Source of the DNA: Fragilaria crotonensis
Lineage: Eukaryota; Bacillariophyta; Fragilariophyceae; Fragilariales; Fragilariaceae
Assembly (NCBI GenBank): GCA_022925895.1
Contig: JAKSYS010000143.1
Location: forward strand, 1-64,000
Reading direction: 5' to 3'
Length of the DNA: 64,000 nucleotides
Position 1 is the first letter of the stretch. Each line of letters starts with the position of its first letter. Below the pieces are notes generated by a model that did no database searches, was not told the origin of the DNA, and was given only the letters and a program-made list of their open reading frames with translations. Below are positions 9,381 through 21,437 of this stretch, piece after piece. A program made the position numbers and the translations under genes.

Positions 9381-12300
9381 ATGTCATTCCTCCTCTCGGC
9401 GAAGCCGCGTCGCCGAAGTCAGTTCACGTCCTGTAATGTCAGTGTGCCTCGTGGCAGAACTTTGTCCAAAGATGCCGCCAACATCGGCGGCGGCGGCGGC
9501 CAAGTCCAGATCCAGCGCCATCAACGCTCACAACCAAGACAAACCACACGAGTCTTTCCTCGTCAACAAGGGCTTGCAGCACAGCGGGATCAGCAGAAGC
9601 AGGAGGCAGTACAATCTGCCGGCATTTCCATGGAACAAGGTGCGTGGAATGCGGCGGCGGCAATTGCGGCGTAGTGTGGCACAACCTCTTTTGCAATTGA
9701 TCTTCTCGATCTGAGATCTGGTCTAGCAAGCCATAAACCGAATTTTCTAACCTTTGCTGTTCTTGGGCTCGGATTTGAAGTGATGGAAGATCTTCGGGTT
9801 CTCGAGGAACAGCAACACGACTCGCAACGGAAGCTCACGCACATAAAGATCCTCAAGCAGAATCGACTTGAACGTAGTTCTGCTGTGGAAAATCAGCTTG
9901 CTTCCGTCAAATACAATAATGGCGAGCGACGAGCTCAACTGAATCGCGCCCATGAAATTTTGAGCTCCGCAACCCACGATATGGAAGCCGTCAAGCTCGG
10001 CGCCAGTCGCAACGACGAGCGTCTCAAAGCGATCGACAACAAGCTCAAGGAGGCATTGGTTAGATCTTGCATTTTTCAAACCTACCGCCGCAAAATCGAT
10101 GGACGCCTCCTCAACATTCGTAGTCGAGAATCTCTGTGTCATCGCCTCTTGTCAGCTCAACGTGAAGATTTCAACGTGGCTGTGTCAATTGTACAAGGTA
10201 ACCAGGAAAAAGATGAGCGACTTCGTCAAATTATCAACGAGTTCCACATGGCGGGGAAGGGCTTATCCGACGAGATTTTGATGGTTCGTTCCGAAAGTTC
10301 TCGACTCGCGGACGATCTGCACTCTTCGAAGCACATGGAAGCTTCGACTATGCTTCGAGCGAGGAGCATAGATGCTGAAATCAGCTGTGAGGACGACCGC
10401 CATGCTGCCGAAATGATGGTGATCACGAAACAAATAGAGAAATGTCGCGGGAAGAAATCGGCATTCACGATCCAGCACGAGCAGATGACGGAGGAGCTAA
10501 ACCTTCACCGCTCGAAAATTCACGAATTGTGGCTGGCTTCCGCGGCTATTCAAGCGGAGGAGGGGCACGATGCAATTTCTGAGCCAACTGAATGTGGATG
10601 TAGTCCAAACTTAGGTATGGAAAGCATCTTGAAGGCAGTAGCTGCTCTTGATCACAAGCTGGGAGCTATCACTGCAGCCAGAACCGAAGGACGTGCGAAG
10701 TGTGATCTCCTAACCGATGAGATGTGCATGTTGCAAGCAGATCACGCAAGTCTCACAAAGGCATGCTCGGAAGTAATCGAGGCTTCACAGCGGACACAGA
10801 AAGTTGAGCTGGAACGAACAAAATATCAGGAGGACTATCTTGCCGAGCTCGAAGCGGAGCGGGGAAACGTCGAGAAACTCCGGTCCTCCCTCGACGAGCT
10901 TCAAAACAATCTGGTTGCCGAAAGAAACAGATTGGAGGAAGAGCTCAACCGGCAAATCGAAGAGGACACAAAAAGACATGCTGATATGTATCAGTTGAGA
11001 CGTAGCCTCTCGATCAACCGTGATGCCCTTGTTGACTTTCAAGAGCGGCATGAGTCGGAGAAGACCGAGAATTATTCTAAACTTGAAGCATACAAAAGCA
11101 AGCTCCACGACGCCAAGACAGCATTCGCGAAAGTCCAAGTAGAGGTAGAAACGTTTCGCGACGACGATAATGCAGCATTGGATGAAGAGGCAGCAGAAAT
11201 CGTCAGCGTTCAGGAAATGATGCTGGAAGAGACCGCATCGGAGATTGCTCGAATTTTGCAAGGTAAGAGCCATTGATGAATTCATTTGTCAGTGCTGACC
11301 GAGCACTCATCATCCATTCGCAGGCAACCCAATATTAACGCAACTTCAATATCACTTTGACGCGTCCAAGACTCGTGAAGGACGCATAGTGGATGCCCTT
11401 ACTGCACTTCAAGGTGATTGTATGAAGCGAAAGAAGGAAATCCTTCTAAAGCAGAAGCGAGTCCTCGCAAGGATTCGACAGGAGCGTGAACAAATCGAGA
11501 ACAATTCGCTACTTGCAGAAGCGTGCGAGCGCAAGATGGCTATGAAATTTGAAGAACCGCGAAAATTGAAGCGTCGTTTGGAGAGGGAGGAGAATCGTCG
11601 GAAGCGAGTGATTGTTGGCGCTGCGCAAGGTACTGCAAAGCAACAGACCTACGACGGATCTCGACGAGCAGACGAGGCTGGAACGCAATCGTGTAAGGAA
11701 GCGTCGGGGGTCGCCTGCAGTAGACGTTCCAAGAAAGATTCTATAACCGAAGATGTGATTAAGCCAAGAAGCGGCAATGCAGTGACAAAGGATTCTGGAA
11801 AGAAACGCCCAAGTGACGACGTTGGGACTTCGCAGGTGAGATTCGCGAAAGACTCGCCATCCGAGGCGGAGGTTGTGGGTGGAGTAGACAGCGAGGGCAA
11901 TATCGGAAGAACGAATGTGCTATCTGGCCGTGAATCTAGACGAAGACGTGAGAAGGGAGAATGGGAAGTCACACCAAACGATCGTAGCAACGATAGGGAA
12001 ACAGCTGTATCCCTTCTCGATCTTGGGTCAACTTCAATCGGCAAGCCGGTACGTTCTTTCATGACCTTATTTGAGGATGAAAAATTCAGCCAGGCAGACG
12101 CAGGTGATGTTGTCGGAGGGTGCCTCACCCAGCGCGTTGGGTTGGAATTTCCAACACCCAAGTCGAAGGTGAGCGAAAGCCCAAATATCAGGAGACGAAA
12201 ATCAAATTCACAGTGGGAAAAGGAGCGAAAGGCGACCATCGAGCCGCTAAATTCTGATGGTATAGCAGAAAGCGTGAAATGGACCCAAGCATTGGATGGG

Positions 12301-13146
12301 GCGGCACGCGGCAGCAATCGTCCTTCTGAGGACACAATGGAGACGCAGAGTCGCCGTAAGGTATTTGGTTCAACCTCCCAGCGAAATAAGGCAAGTTCGC
12401 GCAGCCAAAATGAGCAGGGACGATCATCACGTTCGTCATTCTCAAAAACTGCGACACGCCAATCAACGGTTGGCGCGACGTCCGATCCTACTCCTCCATC
12501 GAAGCCACCTGCCCGTCGCTTGCCTAGTACGATTGAAGGTGATGCTGCCAGTGTGCTTGACGAACCTCCATCGTCAACTCGAGCGTCCCACAAGTCACCC
12601 CGTGCCATAAGAACGATCCAACCGAGGACCTGTTGTCCCGAACCAAGCGTCAGAAACGAGACGCCTGCGAAGTCGTCGAATCAATGTACCTCGCTGCCAA
12701 CGATCTCTTGGAGGTCATCGACACCATTGTTGGAGGAAGCGACGGCGCCTCTCAAGCGACCCGTTGATGTCGATTCTAAAGTGTCCGTTATGAAGAAGGC
12801 GAAAGTCGCTGCGACCTCCACTGTCGAGAGGTCAACAGATCGCGATAGATCGGGGAGCAAGAGAAGTGCAGTCACTCCACACAGCGTAGAGAAACCAACA
12901 GCTCGCGAGCGATTCGGTACCAAGAGAAGCGCAATCGCTCAAGCTCACGGAAAACACCATCCGATGTCGTCATCGCAGACGCGACATTGTTCGAGTCACG
13001 ACTTTCAAGCTTCTGGGATTTCTTCTGGGGAACGAGGAATGTCCAAGTCTCGGCGCAGAAAGGGACACTCCGGCGCTATAGCTAATGGGATGTCGAGTGT
13101 CAAGGCTGTCCCAGCACGGCTCGACGACTTCACCTTCAATTTCTAA
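9381..13146 (+). CDS. large coiled-coil protein with basic, disordered tail
   Basis: Three exons 9381-9639, 9781-11262 and 11324-13146 (1187 aa). Introns are 141 bp (GTGCGT; branch-like CTAAC, then TTGAAG) and 61 bp (GTAAGA to CAG), both phase 1. The start is the first ATG in frame (MSFLLSAKPRRR). Residues 1-80 are Arg/Gln-rich. From about residue 87 to 700 the protein is almost continuous coiled coil, with Glu/Lys/Arg-rich heptads (for example LDELQNNLVAERNRLEEELN). The C-terminal roughly 450 residues are Ser/Arg/Lys/Pro-rich and disordered, with repeated basic clusters and two related segments (TVERSTDRDRSGSKRSA and SVEKPTARERFGTKRSA). No enzymatic domain is visible. The architecture suits a cytoskeletal, kinetochore or centrosomal scaffold, but that is only an inference from composition. 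Confidence 0.8.
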
Positions 13147-13464
13147 AACCAAGAGGGGTATTGAAGTGCTGAAATCATTTCCGAAACTCAGGTGAACCAT
13201 AGTAAATCGCTCCCACAGTGACTAGGCTCGTCAGGAATTATCACGAAATCCACGGCTCTTCCCTTCCAGCAATATAGCTAGGACCGACCGTCTCCAATAA
13301 ATCGAATGCAAGACCGCGAAGCTTGGACGAGTGCAGCGCGCCTGAACAGAAGTCTATCGTTAACAAACCATATCTAGCGTCACTCTCGCAAAATGCCATG
13401 ATTACGACACCGGAATAACACACACCGCTTTGTCCGGACATGCCCATTCCCGTGAAGCTTTGCA
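13147..13464. other. convergent 3' spacer
   Basis: 318 bp between two stop codons of converging genes. Short minus-strand frames exist but have no support. I see nothing else in it. Confidence 0.4.
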
Positions 13465-14548
13465 TCATACTCGCTGTTTTGCTCGTTCAAGCCTAGCAAT
13501 GATTTTCTTGGCCTCCTCCACATTCTCGAAAGGTAGGTCCTTGCCATGTGCATCGTCTTTTCTCCTTCTGTGATCATATTTCACATCGGATCGACGCCGT
13601 CTGCAATCGCCGTCACCGCCATTTTCTGACTGGTTGTCTCCTTGCGATTCATCGGCGTCGGCACTGTTTCGTCTTCTTCGTCGACGTCCGTCGTTGCCAT
13701 CGCTGTCGCTGTCGCTAGAGCGTCTTCGACGCTTTCTATGATGACGATCCTCTTCGCAATGACGCTTGCGTTCGCGCTTTCGCTGTTTGCTCTGCTCTTT
13801 TGCATTTTGTTTCTTATCCTTTCGTTTCTTCCTTTCCGACTCCTCATCGTGCATCCCCGTCGGTCCGCTCGAGTGAGTCATCCATGCTGGAAGCGTTGAA
13901 CCACGACCACGTCCAATTGGTTGAATTCTGGTAGCAGTTTGAGGTGCTCGTACTTCACCCTCGTCGTCACCAACCAGCGCATAGCCGTTGATCAAGCTCG
14001 ATTGCTTGGTTCCGTCCGATTTTAGGACCAGATTGGTACTCCTCTTCGGCGCCATTGGATCCAGAGCGACTCCCATACCAATAGCCGAGTTCAGACTCTG
14101 TGCAAGTTGCTCTTTTATCGCCTCGCCAAAAGCCCTGTCTCTACTCAAATCTACTCCTGAACCATCCTGAGCAGCATCCTTCATGGACAGCCGGACCTTC
14201 AAGTGGGTTCGACCATCCTTTTCCTCTCGAGAGATCTCCAACACCTTTACCCATAACGAGTCGTTGATGGAGAGTGCGTCCTCAACTTTATCAAGCTTAT
14301 AGCTACGCGAGGGGCGGGGGGTTAGTCCTTCAGTCGATCACCGTGTAGCTACATCAGATTACAGTACTGTGCATAATGGCAAAACAAGGATGATGTCATG
14401 CTTGTGCTAAACTCACGACTCACTTGACAATTTGCGAAATGTGAACTAAACCCCGACATCGATATCGATCCAGTTCAACGAAAGCCCCATATGCCTCAAT
14501 GCGAGCAACCTTCCCAGGTTCAATTGATCCTTCAGCCGGTAGCTCCAT
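13465..14548 (-). CDS. S1 RNA-binding domain protein, ZCCHC17/pNO40-like
   Basis: Exons 14548-14424 and 14302-13465 (320 aa). The 121-bp intron starts GTGAGT and ends GTAG, and the junction falls inside the S1 domain (HISQIV joined to NYKLDKVEDAL). The S1 fold covers about residues 5-80: GKVARIEAYGAFVEL, RGLVHISQ, then LWVKVLEI and LKVRLSMK. The DGSGVDLSRD that follows the S1 domain is the same signature seen after it in ZCCHC17 (nucleolar protein of 40 kDa). The C-terminal half is strongly basic, Arg/Ser/Asp-rich and low complexity, as in nucleolar and splicing-associated RNA-binding proteins. No CCHC knuckle was seen. The first true in-frame ATG is used; the frame upstream has only a GTG. 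Expected role: ribosome biogenesis or RNA binding in nucleolus or speckles. Confidence 0.8.
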
Positions 14549-16478
14549 TGACGTGAAGTTGTCGTTATAAAAAACTTGGTGCTGTGAGGACTCGACACTC
14601 GACACATTGGACCGAGCTCCGAAAGTTGCACATACTAGCTAGTCGTAGGTGTATATTCGTAGTACATATGCGTGTACCCAGTACCTGGTAACAGGTACTA
14701 GTACTACATACGTAGTATTATGGATTGTGTGACTTATTAGCATAGTGACTCTCGACAGTACAGCAACCTGGTATCTGAGTAGAGCAGTGCACGTGCCACG
14801 TACTGCACGCTTCAGACTTGCTCAGGACAAGGTCCGGCAAAACGAGTGAAATCAAAAATGCCAGAATGGCGTGCCAGAAATCCTCTCACTGCACACGCAG
14901 CCAGGGTGTGACAAGAGGTCCACATTGTGGCAAGAGATGGGACAACGTATTTTTCGTGGTGTATCTTGACTGACAGCTGCAATCTGGGAATGAATATAAG
15001 TTAAAAACGTGTTCAATTTCCATCGCCCATACTTTATAACCTCTTCGGCAGGGTGCCCTTAACAGGCACAAAGCCATGGCCTCAGAGGCAGACAGGGAGT
15101 GGGCACCAATATGAGCAGCAGTATAGCCACAGGCTGTTAGATTCACAGCTTGAATGCCATCATGGCGGACGGCTGCAAGGATATTAGGAGCGCGAACATG
15201 GAGAAGAGGCGGGTGCGTGGTACTGAGTGGCAAAGTCAGGGGCAGACGGCATTGCGTATCAACATGGCCTTCTCGACGCGCCGCGGCTTCATGATGCATA
15301 CTAGTTTGCCCACGCTGGCCATTTCTATTGTCAATCATGAGTGTAACGGAAGAGGTTGTGGCCATAGTATGCTGGGTACCCTGATCTGCTGATCGTGGTG
15401 TGCAGACTCGGAAATGGGTGGTGCGGGTGGGAGATGTGGGCAGCAGGCAAGGTGTCTTCCTCCCGCATGCAGAAGAAAGAAAAATGCCAAGATGATGAAG
15501 TCTGAGATGTCTTGGGAGAATGGGGAGGCAGCATCAGGTGCAAAGCCTCCTGGTGAATTGCTTCAACAACAATGCCACTGACAGGGAGGGTGAGATGGGG
15601 TTTTGAGGCAGCGTCATCTTGCTTGTTGGACTTCAGGATGTGGGACAATGGCAGGTCAAGGTTGTTTTGGCCAGGGAGAGGTACATTGGGGGTCATTAAG
15701 TCCAGCCACTATGCGGGCCTGTGCCACGTGATGTAGGGCTTTTACAACGCCAACCGACCAACCAGACCCAAAGAATCCACCAGTTCTAATTCGCCGGGCG
15801 GCGAAGCCCAGGAGCAGTTGTTCTTGAACTTCAGGTTGCAGATATTTTGAATCTTTTTTTCAATTGCGCACCTCTTGTTTTTGATTCTTTCTCGTTTTGT
15901 TGAGTTGTACCAGTCTACCACGCTTCCATCACTTATAGTCTTTTAGTGCAAAACTCCCCGCGTATTCACTCTACTACGGTGCTACTAGTAGAGTACTCCG
16001 TAGAGGCTCTTAACTACCGGTAGAGCACAAAAAATTTTGCACGACGCAATACAGTACCTGGTACAACGTCATCTTTTCACTCTAAGCATACCGGAGTACG
16101 ACGTACAACAGTACTCGGAGTACTAGGTGTATGCATATATATCCCTGTGCCCTACATGCATATGTCCTATGTCCTATGTCGTACTACAGTATGTCCTATC
16201 ATCCTACCTTACATACGTCCCATGTCCCTATGTCAAATTCACCAGTAGAGTGACAGCGCCGCTCCCGTCCTGGAGAGCGCTGATTTTTAGCAGATGGCGA
16301 ACAGCTGTGCGATAACAGACACAGTTTAGTGAGAACTCTGCCATGAAACCATTCCGATCTTCCTGCATTTGTACATCCCGTGCATCCGTACTAATAAATG
16401 GGTTGGAAGTTCATTTCATCGCCGATACTCATCCTTGTCATTTTGTGAGGGTACTTGGTTTCGAATCGTCGAGAGAAC
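14549..16478. other. gene-free divergent region with a decayed repeat
   Basis: 14640-14820 and 15960-16140 are GTAC-rich spacers. 14880-15720 has a different texture and resembles decayed repetitive coding DNA. The minus-strand frame at 14886-15365 has an ankyrin-like stretch (GYTAAHIGAHSLSASEAMAL), and another minus-strand frame lies at 15331-15696. I could not assign either to a family, and neither has a gene-like start. Similar-textured relics lie at about 19.2 kb, 22.3 kb, 26-28 kb and 41.8-43.3 kb. Confidence 0.4.
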
Positions 16479-17330
16479 ATGTCTGCACCAAGATCTCCCA
16501 ATCTTTGGGAGTCCATCGCCTTGGGCGGGGCGTCCTGTGTCTTCGCCGTTAACTTCACTCATCCGATCGAAACCGTGAAGACTCGGATGCAAATTAATGG
16601 CCATGGTGTGATGCAAGTAATTGGTACAACCTTCCGAAATGAAGGTATTGCAGCATTTTGGAAGGGCATCGTCTGGGGCTGGGCTCGGGAAGCTTCGTAT
16701 GCCTCAATTAAATTGGGAGCTTACGCCCCTGTTCGTGATGCAATTGGAGCGGGAAAGAAGGATTCCCCATTCATTCTCAAGTTCACCGCAGGCGCCATTA
16801 CTGGAGGAGTTGGGTCGATCGTGGGCAATCCTTTCGATGTGATGAAGACAATGGCTCAAGCCAACGAGGGTAAGAGCGTTGGATTGTCGACGTTAGCCCT
16901 TACAATGTACAGAGATCAAGGTTTGGCTGGTTTCTATCGTGGGGTCGGGACAAATGTGATGCGTGCCTGCGTCTTGAATGCCACCAAGATGGGCTGCTAC
17001 GACATCTCCAAAGGGTACGTTGCGGATGCTTCCGGTTGGTCGCGCAAAGACCCACGTACTGCCTTTTTCTCTGCAACCGTGGCTGGTTTCTTCATGACCG
17101 TCACAGTCAGCCCTTTCGATCGTATCCGAACTCAGCTCATGAATCAGCCTACCGACAAGAAGTTATACACTGGCTTCGTAGACTGTGTTGCCAAGACAAT
17201 CCAGCAGGGAGGCGTAACTTCACTTTGGAGGGGTTTCATTCCTATCTGGTTCAGGTTCGCTCCTACATCGACCCTCCAGCTCCTGTCCCTTGAATTCTTG
17301 TACGAAGCTTTTGGATTCCATACATTGTGA
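16479..17330 (+). CDS. mitochondrial carrier family (SLC25) protein
   Basis: Intronless, 283 aa, starting at the first ATG ([12 protein letters not shown]). It is the classic three-fold repeat of about 95 residues, each with a carrier signature on its first helix: [11 protein letters not shown] at 28-38, [11 protein letters not shown] at 117-127 and [11 protein letters not shown] at 211-221. The FWKG, FYRG and LWRG second-half motifs (YRG-type) also occur. Length and six-helix spacing are normal. Among SLC25 subgroups it looks closest to the UCP/dicarboxylate/oxoglutarate group (PFDVMKT), but the substrate is not determined by what I can see. Expected in the mitochondrial inner membrane. Confidence 0.9.
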   Translation: MSAPRSPNLWESIALGGASCVFAVNFTHPIETVKTRMQINGHGVMQVIGTTFRNEGIAAFWKGIVWGWAREASYASIKLGAYAPVRDAIGAGKKDSPFILKFTAGAITGGVGSIVGNPFDVMKTMAQANEGKSVGLSTLALTMYRDQGLAGFYRGVGTNVMRACVLNATKMGCYDISKGYVADASGWSRKDPRTAFFSATVAGFFMTVTVSPFDRIRTQLMNQPTDKKLYTGFVDCVAKTIQQGGVTSLWRGFIPIWFRFAPTSTLQLLSLEFLYEAFGFHTL

Positions 17331-19762
17331 GAAGACTTATGCCAACATGGTCACCTTGATAGTTACACTCTGCGAACGGTCCACATTTGTGGTCTACTCT
17401 ACTAGTTGTTAAGAGAAAGTTACATTGTCTGCCGACCGCAGGAGTACATTCTGACTCCTGACCGCTTTAAAATATACTCGAGTACTCGAGTAGATCTGAC
17501 CGAGATGTTCAATCTGTACTGGAATTGTGAAGTTCTCGTACGGTGATGGTATTGTACAGTGGCACCAAGTCCGCCGAGTACAAGACATAAATATGTGTTA
17601 TAGATATATGAATATATGAAACATGAAAATACCGGGGAAATTGCAATTTATTAGGAGTTCACTCGTACTACAGTACTCTTTAAAGGATTTTTCAAGGTAC
17701 TGTAGTCGTACAATGACCAACTACCGGTATTATATTTATATGTTCAAATGTATCGTTGTGTTATTTAGAACAAAAGCCTTCGCACATACAATTTAGTCCC
17801 ATTAATATATAATCCATTTTGTTTACGAAAACACCCACTATCCAATACTCACAACTGCCATCTTCCCTTTGCACAGCTTCCAAAATGCTTGTTTTGTACA
17901 GCAAAAGAAAGTAGCTACACATGACGAGGAACATCAATGCCATACAAAGAGTAGTAATTGACTTGATATTGAGTAATTTCTTGTCGTGAAAATTATGCAA
18001 TTTAGTGGTGGCTCATTTGTTATGGCTCTTCGCTATTTTTATGTGGTACTACGTGAACCTCGTACACCAGAAGACGTACCATCATAAATCATAAAAGGGC
18101 GATCACCTCTGATCCGATTAAATGGCACTCCAGTTTCGTAACTGTGACATCAAAAGAATCCTAGAAATCTGAAGGTAGTAGTTTTTGCAAACCCAATCTC
18201 CAAAGCTATACACGTGTAGCTATTACTTTGAATTTGCAAAATTGACGCCGGTCAGGTTGCCAAATTTCAGTTTGAAAATTTTGGACCTAAAGTGTCGTCA
18301 CACGAGTAGAATTTGTTTAACTTAGGCCGATGCTTTCAGCGAACAAAACGTCACGCAAAACAAAATGTAATGTCTGTTATGCAAAAAAGTCCTTACAGCC
18401 ACATAAAGTCCCTACATAAGGGTACTAGGTTCGTTTTGTGAATCCGGGTGCTTTTGAAGACATTCAAAAAGCATTTGTATGATTTTGTAAAAGCCCGGAT
18501 TCTCACGAAAGAGAACAGGAGCTACTCCTCAGCAGTTAGAACTCGGACTAAATGGGACATGGCATCGGACGGTCTGGTACTACAGTACTCCGCATCTACG
18601 GCTTAAAGTACAAGTTACGGTACGCGGGCAGCCAGCTGTTCTTATCTTTGACAGTCATGTGATTGTCTCCTTTGATAGTGCCATCTGATAGAAATGCTCG
18701 TCGATTGATCCGAGATGGCGGCGAATTGCTGTAGCTGGCAAACGCAGTCAGTGCCTGTCAGTCATTCACAAGGACACAAGCCATGTTCGTCAAGCGTTTC
18801 TTGTGGATTTTGTCAATTTGAGCATGGCGGCAAAATTTGTTCAATGAACGTTGTGACACATGACAAAGGAGACGACTGATCCACAAGATAACTTTAGTAC
18901 GTTTTCTATACAGAAACCAAATTCAAATGCCTAATTTCTTTAACTCTTATACACATCATGAAAGGAATCATAAATCGTGGCATAATTACTCACTTTTGTA
19001 AAGATCACTAGGGGGTACAGCTGTTAGCACCATTTAATGATTTTTTGCAAAACAATTCGGTCTGTCCATCTTGCTTGCGTAAAGTTTTTCTTTGCTGCAA
19101 GAAAACGGCCTTATGCTGAGCTAGTATTTTTAGATTTGAAAGAACCAATTCAATCCAGGTTTGATTGATTCTTGCAGGTCTCCCTCATTGAAGTTAGAGT
19201 TTTGTGGGAGTGAGCATTCAAAGCCTTCATTCCGCTGATAATGGCATTGAAGTCTCAGCATTGACTTGCAACAACTGTTGGAGCATGTTCATGCTTAGCA
19301 AACATGATGAAGGACACATGTTGGGAATTTGTTGACACATGAAGGGTGATTCCAGTTGGGTTGCAAGGGTTTAATGTGGACAAATTGCTGTCGTAGCAAA
19401 GGAGGTTGTGATGGCCGAACTCAGTCTGCGACAACTGTAGTTTTCGTACTGGCGTTTCGCCGTATACAGTGCACGTGGGAATTTGCATAACCAAAGCCGG
19501 ATGGGACTCAGCTGGAAGACAAGATTCAAACGCCAATAACGGCATACAATAACAACCGTTAGCTGCCGTACCTCGTCTGTGTCAGCATAATGCTACGAGT
19601 ATGAATACTGGTACTACGGAACTCCCGAGTACGTATGACATAGCTACTAGAGTACTGGTACTGCTGATGACAGAACACAGGAATGAATCTACCATTTGTG
19701 AATAGAGTTCCATTTCAAACGTTGATCCGGTGCTTCTTAGGTGATCGAGTACTTCAGCGACG
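17331..19762. other. gene-free spacer with hairpin and decayed repeat
   Basis: 17390-17730 is GTAC-rich. 18430-18510 holds an imperfect hairpin (GTGAATCCGGGTGCTTTT against AAAAGCCCGGATTCTCAC). 19080-19560 resembles decayed repetitive DNA, with a 96-codon minus-strand frame of no recognised family. A 79-codon minus-strand frame at 17761-18000 is hydrophobic but unsupported. Confidence 0.4.
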
Positions 19763-21437
19763 ATGTTGTTATCGGACATCGAACTCAACAATAGTGATGC
19801 TGAAGTGACTAGTCACGAGCGCGTGGTAGAAGCAAGCGAAGAAGACATTGAGTCTCGGAGAGGGCAGGAAGCTCATGTAAGTCTACAACGAATTGGTTTC
19901 GCAGTGTGCACTTGTCGCTCATACTATTATGTCGATTCATCGACAGCTCCGCAACGAGGACGAAGTCAATGTGAGGGGTAAAGGACATCGCTTTCGAGCG
20001 AGAATTAGGGGCTTCGTGAGGCGTTCGTTGTGCTGCCTTACTCGGGAACACCTTTGTCCCGGTGACCACGATGATGTCGAAGATCCAGCCCGTAAACAAT
20101 ATCGACTCGAAGGATCCCGCGTCAGGCCGAGGTATTGTTTGAGATTCGGTTCGAATAGGACGCCCTATAATATTGGAATGGTCGTCTCGCGTCATCAGAT
20201 GTCGATGGCCAAGTCTTTGCATTGGATGTTTCGCGTCAACTTTTTCTTCCTTTTTGCACTCAGTTGCGTCGTGTTCTTCGCGTTCACACTACTTTTTGCG
20301 GGTTTCATCTTCCTGGCTGGGCAGCTAGATCCTCAGTGTTTGAGGGTGGTGGGTCAACCTTTTCATCCTTCTTCGGCTGGTTTTGCTGATGCCTTCACTC
20401 TAAGTTGGACTACCTTTTCGACTGTAGGTTACGGAAATGCGTACCCAGCTCTCGGACATGAGAATGACAGCCCGTCCAACTGCACATTTATCACGGCTAT
20501 CTGCTCGCTCGAATCTCTTATTGGCGTCCTGTACTCGGGCTTCTGTGGTGCCATTTTGTTTGGAAAGGTGCTTCGGATTCAGTCGCGTGCACAGGTCGTT
20601 TTCAGCGATCCAATTGTCATACGTTATGGTTCTGGAGTCGAAGCACACATTGAAGATGACGAGGATGAATACACTGAAACAGGAAAGAAGAAGATTCCGT
20701 GTCCAGTACTTGAATTCAGGATTGTGAACCGCCTCTTCAATGATGTTGGAGGGGAAATAATTGACGCAACGCTCAACGTAGTTGCAAGCATCGAGCCAGA
20801 CGGCGATGCTGCCGGCAAGGATCCTGGCTTTGAAAGAAAAGAAACCACAACATCGTCGATGACGTCGAACCATTTTGGCGACGACACGTTTGGCAGTCTC
20901 CATTCTATGGACGCAAAAGAGGTCGGTAATCAACGACGAGTCCTGGATGGTTTCCTTATGAAAGCACTCACAAGAAAGAAGGGGACAGAGACAGAGCAAT
21001 CTCCACGACTTTTGAACAAGCGTATTTTTTCTAAAATGATGATGGAAGCTAGTGAGCACCCGTTCTTCAAACGGGTCTGGTTGGCTCGTCATGTTTTGGA
21101 CGAACACTCTCCGTTATTAAAACAGAAAACTCGGCGCGTCATTCGTAAATGCGGTGGTTACTGGCCTGAACAGCTCAACAGCTATCAAGGAGTTCAAGAG
21201 TCATTGAGTTTCCACCAGATTCTGGTATCCTTGAATGGAGTTTCCAACATCAGCGCTTCTGATGTCTATGCGCAAAAGATATACGACCATGGGGATGTCA
21301 ATGTTGGGTACGAGTTTGTTAACTTGTTATATCGCGACGGAGATGATTTGAAAGTGGACATTGATCTCATCAATGACGTGCGAGAGCAACATGGGGGAGG
21401 GGGGGAACCGCTCACCTTCGCAACGGGCGAACAGTGA
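19763..21437 (+). CDS. inward-rectifier-type (Kir-like) potassium channel
   Basis: Exons 19763-19876 and 19947-21437 (534 aa); the 70-bp intron begins GTAAGT, ends CAG and is phase 0. The acidic N-terminus leads to a basic segment. TM1 lies at about 134-163. A pore helix follows with the selectivity filter STVGYGN (TVGYG at 197-201), then TM2 at about 222-248 (SLIGVLYSGFCGAILFGKV). Two helices, one filter and a following RAQVVFSDPIVIRYG (the first cytoplasmic beta-strand of Kir channels) define the fold. The Kir-type cytoplasmic sandwich is interrupted by an acidic and Ser-rich insert of roughly 100 residues. It resumes near the end (YQGVQESLSFHQILVSL, GDDLKVDIDLINDV). Predicted role: K+ conductance at a membrane; which membrane is not shown. 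Confidence 0.85.

Noticed and set aside
11649-12608. 319-codon minus-strand frame
   Set aside because: Antisense shadow of the coiled-coil gene's low-complexity tail. Its composition mirrors the sense codons.
14886-15365. 159-codon minus-strand frame with an ankyrin-like stretch
   Set aside because: Only one weak repeat-like segment, inside DNA that otherwise looks like decayed repeat. The start and the flanking frames are not gene-like.
17761-18000. 79-codon minus-strand frame with a hydrophobic stretch
   Set aside because: No recognisable domain and no gene-like context. The surrounding DNA is AT-rich, and chance frames of this size are expected.
20400-21107. 235-codon minus-strand frame
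   Set aside because: Antisense shadow of the Kir-like channel exon.
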